Source of the DNA: Calditrichia bacterium
GTDB taxonomy: Bacteria > Calditrichota > Calditrichia > RBG-13-44-9 > J042
Assembly (NCBI GenBank): GCA_030430345.1
Contig: JAUIFT010000246.1
Location: 1 to 5,451, forward strand
Direction of reading: 5' to 3'
Length of the DNA: 5,451 nucleotides
Numbering within the stretch: position 1 is the stretch's first letter; the number at the start of each line of letters is the position of its first letter. Under the pieces are notes generated by a model. The model was not told the DNA's origin. It saw nothing but the letters and a program-made list of their open reading frames with translations, and did not search any database. Below, in pieces: positions 1 through 5,451 of the stretch. The position numbers and the translations under genes were made by a program.

Positions 1-820
<820 letters not shown>

Positions 821-831
821 TAGGATAAATT

Positions 832-2457
832 ATGAGCCAGATGAGTTATTTTAAGAAAAAAGGTGATCCGTACATTTTTGCAGCCGGCATGGGGCTAATA
901 ATCTCCCTCGGCATGGTTGCATGGATTTTGATCGTTATTCTTGCCAAAGGCCTGGGATTTTTCTGGCCGCGGGACCTCGTAGAAATCACCCTGGATGACG
1001 GGAAAAAGCACCTCGGAGAAATGTGGGAAAAACGCGATGACGCTAACCGGCATGAAACTCAGCTAAAGAGCGGTAATCGTGATCTGAACGGCATCGATTT
1101 TGTCTGGATGGATGATGCGAATATCGTTAGCTCAGAATACCCGGAAGGTGCATTTACCTTTGAGCGGATGGAGTATGGCAATTTTTATGGATATATCGTT
1201 GCCGTTAACGCCGAGAATCAGGCCGTAACGACTGTCGATGGCGACATTGTCCCCAAAGCGTATGATGCTTTTGAACTGGCCCATCAAACCCATGATGAGA
1301 TCGTTGAAACTCAACAGGAAATCACCGACCTTACCGAGCCGCTGACCAGGTTGCAGCGGGAAATTTCCCTGCTGGAAATCGATCGGGCGGATAGAACCGA
1401 AGAAGGTCGTGCACTGCTGGAACGCTATCGCAAAGAAGCAAATGAGATGGAACAGGCCATCGCAGAAGACTATCTTGCCTTAAACAGTGAACTGGAAAAG
1501 CTGGTTATTAAGGACCGCAGTATTTTTCTATCGGTGAGAACCGCTGACGGGCGGAATAAAGATCTGCAACTGTCGCATGTTGTCCGTTTCTTTGCCCCCA
1601 ATCAAATGGGCGTTTTCGAAAAAATCTGGCACTATATCGGTAAACTGTGGGAATTTGTTGCCGACGATCCTCGTGAAGCAAATACCGAGGGTGGTGTTTT
1701 TCCGGCAATTTTCGGCACGGTAATGATGGTTATTCTCATGTCTATCGCAGTGGTGCCCTTTGGCGTAATGGCCGCGATCTATCTTAACGAATACGCCAAG
1801 CAGGGGGTTGTTACCCGCTTTATTCGTTTATCCGTAAATAACCTTGCCGGCGTTCCCTCAATTGTTTTTGGTGTCTTCGGTTTAGGTTTCTTTATATATT
1901 TTGTTGGCGGATCTATTGATCATTTGTTTTTTAGTGATAAATTACCGGAGCCAACGCTTGGTACCGGCGGCATTCTCTGGGCTTCATTAACCCTGGCCTT
2001 ATTGACCTTGCCGGTAGTCGTCGTTGCAACAGAAGAAGGTTTACTGGCAGTACCACGCGCAAACAAAGAAGGCGCGCTGGCACTTGGCGCTACCCGTTGG
2101 CAAATGATCCGCAAGGTAGTGCTGCCGAATGCAATGCCCGGTATCCTTACCGGTTTAATTTTAGCAATCAGCCGTGGCGCCGGCGAAGTAGCGCCGCTGA
2201 TGATTACCGGCGTAGTGAAACTGGCCCCGACACTCGCCCTGGATGCAACTTTCCCCTTTCTGCACCTGGACCGGAAGTTTATGCATCTTGGCTTTCATAT
2301 TTATGATGTCGGATTCCAGTCGCCGAACGTAGAAGCAGCAAAACCGATGGTTTACAGCACTGCCTTATTGCTGATTGTCATCGTTATCCTGCTCAATATC
2401 GTAGCTATTTACGTTCGGAACAACCTGCGCAAGCGGTATAAGTCATCTACTTTCTAA
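832..2457 (+). CDS. pstA: Phosphate ABC transporter permease PstA, long form with periplasmic coiled-coil insert
   Basis: Second inner-membrane permease of the PstSCAB phosphate importer; it pairs with PstC to form the channel. An AGGA at 822-825, 6 nt before the ATG, supports this start. The 541 residues contrast with roughly 280-300 in the compact PstA of E. coli. A first membrane helix lies at about 15-38, followed by roughly 250 residues of hydrophilic, presumably periplasmic sequence. That insert includes a Glu/Lys/Leu-rich stretch at about 152-227 likely to be a coiled coil. The permease domain starts at about 288, with VNNLAGVPSIVFG at 335-347, the EAA loop at about 400-432 (TEEGL, then LALGATRWQ, then LP) and GAGEVAPL at 449-456. 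It ends with a hydrophobic helix at about 508-527 and a basic tail. Long PstA proteins normally accompany long PstC proteins, which fits the pstC remnant upstream. It lies in the operon 11 nt after pstC and 14 nt before pstB. Confidence 0.95.
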   Translation: MSQMSYFKKKGDPYIFAAGMGLIISLGMVAWILIVILAKGLGFFWPRDLVEITLDDGKKHLGEMWEKRDDANRHETQLKSGNRDLNGIDFVWMDDANIVSSEYPEGAFTFERMEYGNFYGYIVAVNAENQAVTTVDGDIVPKAYDAFELAHQTHDEIVETQQEITDLTEPLTRLQREISLLEIDRADRTEEGRALLERYRKEANEMEQAIAEDYLALNSELEKLVIKDRSIFLSVRTADGRNKDLQLSHVVRFFAPNQMGVFEKIWHYIGKLWEFVADDPREANTEGGVFPAIFGTVMMVILMSIAVVPFGVMAAIYLNEYAKQGVVTRFIRLSVNNLAGVPSIVFGVFGLGFFIYFVGGSIDHLFFSDKLPEPTLGTGGILWASLTLALLTLPVVVVATEEGLLAVPRANKEGALALGATRWQMIRKVVLPNAMPGILTGLILAISRGAGEVAPLMITGVVKLAPTLALDATFPFLHLDRKFMHLGFHIYDVGFQSPNVEAAKPMVYSTALLLIVIVILLNIVAIYVRNNLRKRYKSSTF

Positions 2458-2471
2458 CGGGAAATTAATCA

Positions 2472-3314
2472 ATGATGAACTATCAAGAAGAAGTCGATAT
2501 GGTATCTCAAACAGACAAGCAAGAACAGACGCATCTCGATGACGTCCTGGCAAAAGAGCGCATTGTAATCGAAACCGACGATCTGGATTTTTACTACAAT
2601 CCGGAAGTGAAGGCGCTTAAAAACATCAATATTCGTATTCCGGACAAAAAGGTAACGGCGTTTATCGGCCCTTCCGGTTGCGGTAAATCTACCCTGCTCC
2701 GTTGTTTCAACCGGATGAATGATCTTATCCCCGGCGCATATCTGGAGGGCAAGGTAATGATTGAAGATGCGGATATTTACAGCGAGAAGATTCGTCTGGA
2801 AGAGCTCCGCAAACGCGTCGGAATGGTCTTCCAGAAATCCAATCCTTTCCCGATGTCCATTTGGGAGAACGTCGCTTTCGGTCCCCGGGTAAACGGCATT
2901 CAGAATAAATCCAAACTGGATGATATTGTCGAATCCGCACTGAAGCAGGGCGATCTCTGGCGGGAAGTTAAAGACCGCCTCGATTCTTCCGCACTGGATC
3001 TCTCCGGTGGTCAGCAGCAGCGCCTCTGTATTGCCCGTACGCTGGCAAACAAGCCGGAAATTATCCTGATGGACGAACCGGCATCGGCATTGGACCCTAT
3101 TTCTACCGGTAAGATTGAAGAGACGATCAACGAATTAAAGAAAGACTACACGATCGTTATCGTTACCCACAACATGCAACAGGCAGCCCGTATTTCCGAT
3201 TATACTGCCTTTATGATGCTTGGCGAAATGGTCGAAATGGATACGACCAAACATATCTTCACCAATCCAAGCGTGCAAATGACCGAAGATTATATCACCG
3301 GCCGATTTGGTTAA
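2472..3314 (+). CDS. pstB: Phosphate ABC transporter ATP-binding protein PstB
   Basis: Cytoplasmic ATPase subunit that drives phosphate import through PstC/PstA. All ABC motifs are intact: Walker [10 protein letters not shown] at 66-74, Q-loop Gln121 in [13 protein letters not shown], signature LSGGQQQR at 177-184, Walker B IILMDEP at 197-203, D-loop SALD at 205-208 and the switch histidine His233 in [13 protein letters not shown]. The NPFPMSI stretch after the Q-loop and the C-terminal ITGRFG ending are typical of PstB. The length of 280 is slightly above the usual 250-260, from an N-terminal extension of about 30 mostly charged residues before the first conserved strand. The chosen start is an ATG doublet (2472 and 2475) preceded by GGGA at 2459-2462. 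A third in-frame ATG at 2499 follows a purine-rich AAGAAGAAG and is a possible shorter start. The gene is 14 nt after pstA and 73 nt before phoU. Confidence 0.97.
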   Translation: MMNYQEEVDMVSQTDKQEQTHLDDVLAKERIVIETDDLDFYYNPEVKALKNINIRIPDKKVTAFIGPSGCGKSTLLRCFNRMNDLIPGAYLEGKVMIEDADIYSEKIRLEELRKRVGMVFQKSNPFPMSIWENVAFGPRVNGIQNKSKLDDIVESALKQGDLWREVKDRLDSSALDLSGGQQQRLCIARTLANKPEIILMDEPASALDPISTGKIEETINELKKDYTIVIVTHNMQQAARISDYTAFMMLGEMVEMDTTKHIFTNPSVQMTEDYITGRFG

Positions 3315-3345
3315 TATTTCTGATGCGACAGCGGTACAAAATGGT

Positions 3346-3351
3346 TATAAT
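3346..3351 (+). promoter_or_regulatory. Candidate -10 element for a separate phoU promoter
   Basis: The pstB-phoU spacer (3315-3387) contains a perfect TATAAT. Transcription would begin near 3358 and give a leader of about 30 nt before the phoU ATG. The upstream -35 region is poor: GCGACA at 3325-3330 matches TTGACA in four positions, but the spacing is only 15 nt, and at 17 nt the match is three of six. It may give phoU some expression independent of the operon, or be chance in AT-rich sequence. No Pho box is visible in this spacer. Confidence 0.3.
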
Positions 3352-3387
3352 ACAGGCAGATACGACCGGAAATTGAGAGATTAGAGC

Positions 3388-4059
3388 ATGAAAGAAAAAT
3401 TTCAGAAGTTACTCGAAGATATTAAAAAAGATTTGATTTTCCTGGCGAATGAAGTAGAGCATAATATTCGTCAGGCAGTGAAAGCGTTAAAGAACAAAGA
3501 CATGATCCTTGCTCAACAGATCATTGAACGGGATAGTGAGATTGACCGTAAGGAAGTCGAAATCGAAGATAAGATTTTGACCCTGCTAGCCCTTCAGCAG
3601 CCGGTGGCGATCGATTTACGATTTATTGTCAGTGGATTGAAGATGAACAATGATTTGGAACGAATCGGAGACCATGCCGCTAACATCGCGAAAGTAGTGC
3701 TGCATTTGAATGGCAAATCCCTGCCAAGTTCTGCGAAAGAAATATATCCGATGAGCGATCTGGCTTGTAAAATGCTCCATGATGCTGTGAGCGCATTTAT
3801 CCATCGCGATACAGAGCTGGCCCGTCAGGTTTTTGAAGCAGACAATGAAGTTGACAGCTACTATGAAAAAATTATTGTCAATACCATGAAGGAACTAAAA
3901 GATAAAGCCGGTAAACTGGAAGAAGGATTTGCCGTGGCGCGTGTTTCACGATTTTTGGAAAGAGTGGGCGACCTCGCAACAAACATCGGTGAAGATGTTG
4001 TATTTATGAAAGAAGCGAAGATTATCCGCCACAATTTTCATGAAGAGGATGAAGAATGA
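3388..4059 (+). CDS. phoU: Phosphate signalling complex protein PhoU
   Basis: Peripheral cytoplasmic regulator that connects the Pst transporter to the PhoR/PhoB two-component system and limits phosphate uptake when phosphate is plentiful. The 223 residues are a normal length for a protein of two three-helix bundles. Both PhoU repeats are visible. The first has QPVAIDLRFI at 71-80 and LERIGDHAANIAK at 90-102. The second has the matching LERVGDLATNIGE at 190-202. The acidic E/D residues in these two motifs are the metal-binding positions of the family. The start ATG at 3388 has a GAGAG purine stretch at 3375-3379. It is the last gene of the pst operon, in the usual pstB-phoU order. The coding sequence is almost wholly helical, with an acidic HEEDEE tail, and its stop codon lies inside a hairpin that may act as terminator. 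No phoR or phoB is in the window. Confidence 0.96.
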   Translation: MKEKFQKLLEDIKKDLIFLANEVEHNIRQAVKALKNKDMILAQQIIERDSEIDRKEVEIEDKILTLLALQQPVAIDLRFIVSGLKMNNDLERIGDHAANIAKVVLHLNGKSLPSSAKEIYPMSDLACKMLHDAVSAFIHRDTELARQVFEADNEVDSYYEKIIVNTMKELKDKAGKLEEGFAVARVSRFLERVGDLATNIGEDVVFMKEAKIIRHNFHEEDEE

Positions 4060-4076
4060 GCGGCGCAATGCCGCTC
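4058..4076 (+). terminator. Hairpin over the phoU stop codon, possible operon terminator
   Basis: A perfect 7-bp stem, GAGCGGC (4058-4064) with GCCGCTC (4070-4076), closes a 5-nt loop. It includes the last two bases of the phoU TGA. It is followed not by a clean T-run but by a pyrimidine stretch (TTTCTCTCCCC from 4083), so it is not a textbook intrinsic terminator. The C-rich, G-poor downstream DNA to about 4120 could suit Rho-dependent ending instead. It lies between two convergent genes, where a transcription stop is expected. Confidence 0.4.
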
Positions 4077-4101
4077 AAGCAGTTTCTCTCCCCTACCCCC
4101 T

Positions 4102-5250
4102 TTATTTCTCCTGCTGTTTCTGCGAAACAGCATAGAACTTTCGATCCTGACTACCAAAATAAATAACTCCTTTACTAATCGCCGGAGAAGTCGACACAGA
4201 TCCCTTGGTCGGGAAGGCCCATGTTTTTTCCCCAGTGTGGCGATTTACCGCATGCATAGAATTGTCCCGGGAACCAACATAAACATAGTCTCCTGCGATT
4301 ACCGGCGATCCTAACACCGGCCCTTCGGTTTCATATTGCCAAACAATGGCGCCAGTATTTTTGTTTAATGCATAGAGATAATGATCCCAACAACCAACAT
4401 ATAATAAGCTATCGACTATCGCCGCTGTGGAAGAGATACCCAGGCGCCGTGTAAATGTCCATAGCTTTTCACCAGTCTCCTGGCTCAAGGCATAAAATTT
4501 TCCATTCATACAGCCAAAGTAAACATTTTTATCGTCCGCAACCGGCGAAGCAAGGATATCCTGTTTGTCCTCATATCCTTTGTCTGCCTCAAAACGCCAT
4601 TTTTCCTTGCCGTTTTCCAAATCCAGGGCAAAAAACAATCCGGACTGCGCGCCAAAATAGATCGTATTATTGGCGATTGCCGGGGAAGCAAAAATTTTCG
4701 AAGCGACATTAAATTCCCAGCGAGTTTTCCGGCTTTCCAGATCGATAGCATAAAAAGAGCCGTCAAAACAGCCGAGGTAGATAGTATTACCGACAATTGC
4801 CGGAGAGGTATATATTTCTTTAGGGAATTGGCGCTGCCAGAGTTCTTTTCCGGTTATACGATCGACCGCGTACAGGAAATTATCCATAGTGGGAAAATAG
4901 ATAATGCCGTCCTTAATCGCAGCGGTGCCGTAAACACCTCCACCTTTATTCGCATCGAAATCCCAGAGTTTATTCCCCTCGCTGTCGAAACAATAATAAA
5001 AACCGTTAACGCTGCCAAAATAAATCCGGTCATCGATCACTATCGGCGAAGAAAATACCCAGTCGGAAGTCTGATATTCCCATTTTGCTTCTCCAATTGC
5101 CACAACAGGCGCAGTGTCAATCACCCCGCTGTTTTGCAAATCACCCCGGAATAAATACAATTCTCCGGAAGTATCTGTTGTCGATTTATTCTCACAACTC
5201 AATAAAAGAAAAGCAGTTAATGCCAGTACCACGTAGAAAGAACGTTTCAT
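4102..5250 (-). CDS. Eight-repeat PQQ/BamB-like beta-propeller lipoprotein
   Basis: The 382-residue protein starts at ATG 5250-5248, with a strong GAGGGG just upstream. Residues 1-18 form a lipoprotein signal: MKR, a hydrophobic core, then the lipobox LLSC with Cys19 as the lipidated residue. Glu at +2 argues for the outer membrane under the E. coli sorting rule. After a Ser/Thr linker comes LYLFRGDLQNSG (31-42), a usual lead-in to this domain. Eight repeats follow, each with a small-residue triplet (SPI, TAA, SPA, SPA, SPV, TAA, SPV, SPA at 68, 109, 149, 189, 235, 275, 315, 355), a YFG/YVG-like strand, a YA(I/L/V)-like strand and, except in the last, a G-K-x-x-W-like strand. The last repeat lacks its Trp strand, which AKWEYQT at 55-61 appears to supply, closing the ring. 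Such propellers are mostly protein-binding scaffolds; the repeat does not show that PQQ is bound. It could be a BamB-like assembly factor or another surface lipoprotein. Its neighbours do not reveal its role, so no gene symbol is given. Confidence 0.88.
   Translation of the reverse strand: MKRSFYVVLALTAFLLLSCENKSTTDTSGELYLFRGDLQNSGVIDTAPVVAIGEAKWEYQTSDWVFSSPIVIDDRIYFGSVNGFYYCFDSEGNKLWDFDANKGGGVYGTAAIKDGIIYFPTMDNFLYAVDRITGKELWQRQFPKEIYTSPAIVGNTIYLGCFDGSFYAIDLESRKTRWEFNVASKIFASPAIANNTIYFGAQSGLFFALDLENGKEKWRFEADKGYEDKQDILASPVADDKNVYFGCMNGKFYALSQETGEKLWTFTRRLGISSTAAIVDSLLYVGCWDHYLYALNKNTGAIVWQYETEGPVLGSPVIAGDYVYVGSRDNSMHAVNRHTGEKTWAFPTKGSVSTSPAISKGVIYFGSQDRKFYAVSQKQQEK
4112..4132 (-). other. Perfect short hairpin in the last codons of the propeller gene
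   Basis: TGCTGTTTC (4112-4120) and GAAACAGCA (4124-4132) are exact complements around a 3-nt loop. It encodes part of the AVSQKQQ tail. It may protect the 3' end of the transcript or help stop transcription arriving from phoU. There is no T-run on either side, so it is not a standard terminator. Confidence 0.35.
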
Positions 5251-5297
5251 AAGCCCCTCAATTCAAATATACTTGTCATCACAAATGGCATAATCGT

Positions 5298-5321
5298 CAG
5301 ATGATTAAGGTAATCATTTGC
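5298..5321. promoter_or_regulatory. Palindromic operator candidate resembling a Fur box
   Basis: ATGATTA (5301-5307) and TAATCAT (5311-5317) are a perfect 7-bp inverted repeat around AGG. Extending both arms to 10 (5298-5307 and 5311-5320) gives 9 of 10 matching pairs. Positions 5303-5321 match the 19-bp E. coli Fur consensus in 14 of 19 places, including the unbroken run TAATCATT. The site lies between two divergent genes, where a shared repressor could act. AT-rich background raises the chance of a fortuitous match, and another regulator that prefers TAATC/GATTA arms is equally possible. Confidence 0.35.
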
Positions 5322-5370
5322 ATTAGATTTGTTCCACCATTTTTTCATTTTTTGGTAATGTTAAACAAAT

Positions 5371-5444
5371 AATGCTCCATACCAATAGAAGTTGTAAATT
5401 GAGTTTGCGAAAACCAAGAACAACTTTCTATAAGCAGGAGCATT
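5371..5444 (+). promoter_or_regulatory. Long nested hairpin in the leader of the right-edge gene, sequestering its Shine-Dalgarno
   Basis: The 74-nt stretch folds on paper into one extended hairpin of about 26 pairs. The outer stem pairs AATGCTCC (5371-5378) with GGAGCATT (5437-5444), eight perfect pairs that bury the GGAG of the ribosome-binding site. After a 6x5 internal loop, the middle stem pairs 5385-5395 with 5420-5431, eleven pairs with one bulged T at 5427. After a small AAA/GA internal loop, the upper stem pairs 5399-5401 with 5415-5417 and 5403-5406 with 5411-5414, with A5402 bulged, capped by a GCGA tetraloop of the GNRA class at 5407-5410. It could be a translation-controlling leader (ligand, protein or temperature sensing). 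A second reading is the hairpin that covers the transposase ribosome-binding site in IS200-type elements. No known riboswitch class was recognised. Confidence 0.6.
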
Positions 5445-5448
5445 GATT

Positions 5449-5451
5449 ATG
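5449..5451 (+). CDS. Start codon of an unidentified gene running off the right edge
   Basis: The last three bases are an ATG preceded by a strong Shine-Dalgarno, AGGAG at 5436-5440, with an 8-nt spacer. That is the arrangement of a true start, divergent from the lipoprotein gene. Nothing of the protein is in the window, so its identity is unknown. Its ribosome-binding site lies in the 3' arm of the long hairpin just upstream. Confidence 0.5.

Larger units (their letters stand above)
5251..5448. other. Divergent, AT-rich intergenic regulatory region
   Basis: This 198-bp gap separates the minus-strand lipoprotein gene from the plus-strand gene beginning at 5449. From left to right it holds the lipoprotein Shine-Dalgarno (GAGGGG, minus strand, 5254-5259), three copies of a TAATC/GATTA motif (5291, 5303, 5311), a Fur-box-like palindrome, a tandem 8-bp repeat CATTTTTT (5338-5345 and 5346-5353) giving two in-line T-tracts, and a long hairpin up to the right-hand gene. 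No convincing -35/-10 pair was found for either gene. Confidence 0.6.

Noticed and set aside
3341..3376. An 11-codon open frame (ATG to TGA) just before phoU, as a leader peptide.
   Set aside because: It has no Shine-Dalgarno and no regulatory codon run, and it overlaps the candidate -10 element. It looks like chance.
3315..3387. Pho box controlling phoU or the operon.
   Set aside because: No pair of CTGTCAT-like direct repeats is visible here or in the other spacers. The operon promoter would lie upstream of the missing pstS/pstC 5' end.
4087..4100. G-quadruplex on the minus strand from the C-runs in the convergent spacer.
   Set aside because: There are only two substantial G-runs, while four are needed.
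4170..5085. The 120-bp periodicity as a tandem DNA repeat or CRISPR array.
   Set aside because: Only short stretches around the SPA-type triplets recur and they vary between copies. The period follows the 40-residue protein repeat of a continuous reading frame.
4455..5154. Several open frames (for example 4455-4712 and 4828-5154 plus, 4506-4796 minus) inside the propeller gene.
   Set aside because: They overlap the repeat-rich lipoprotein gene in other frames, have no recognisable domains and no ribosome-binding sites. They are by-products of its base composition.
5266..5271. TATATT on the minus strand as the -10 of the lipoprotein gene.
   Set aside because: No acceptable -35 lies 15-19 nt upstream, and the predicted start would fall almost on the Shine-Dalgarno.
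5405..5434. Promoter for the right-edge gene, TTGCGA and TATAAG with an 18-nt spacer.
   Set aside because: Transcription would start at about 5441, downstream of the Shine-Dalgarno at 5436-5440. Both elements are also parts of the hairpin stems.

Overview
The window is bacterial DNA of moderate G+C. A two-membrane (Gram-negative) host is likely, because it encodes a lipoprotein with a good lipobox and Glu at +2, and because PstC and PstA are of the enlarged type best known from Gammaproteobacteria. The phylum cannot be fixed from this sequence.

Layout. (1) Positions 1 to about 130, minus strand: an internal piece of a P-type cation-transporting ATPase (the TGDGVNDAP hinge region), running off the left edge. 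(2) Immediately joined to it, plus strand: the C-terminal part of pstC (ends 820), then complete pstA (832-2457), pstB (2472-3314) and phoU (3388-4059). Spacers are short (11, 14 and 73 nt), so this is one operon. (3) A 42-nt convergent spacer with a hairpin over the phoU stop codon. (4) Minus strand 4102-5250: a lipoprotein made of eight PQQ/BamB-like beta-propeller repeats. (5) Positions 5251-5448: a divergent, AT-rich regulatory region with a Fur-box-like palindrome and a long nested hairpin whose 3' arm contains the Shine-Dalgarno of a further plus-strand gene. That gene's ATG is the last three bases of the window.

How the genes work together. PstC and PstA form the inner-membrane channel of the high-affinity phosphate importer and PstB powers it with ATP. 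PhoU links transporter state to the Pho regulon and restrains uptake. The phosphate-binding protein PstS and the N-terminal part of PstC are absent and would be expected upstream. The propeller lipoprotein is transcribed towards the operon and has no evident phosphate role.

Two points deserve attention. The first is the ATPase/pstC junction, where two unrelated genes are joined, each lacking its 5' end. This fits an inversion breakpoint or a chimeric assembly. The second is the elaborate hairpin that covers the ribosome-binding site of the gene at the right edge. It is the best candidate here for an undescribed regulatory element, or possibly for the left end of an IS200/IS605-like element.
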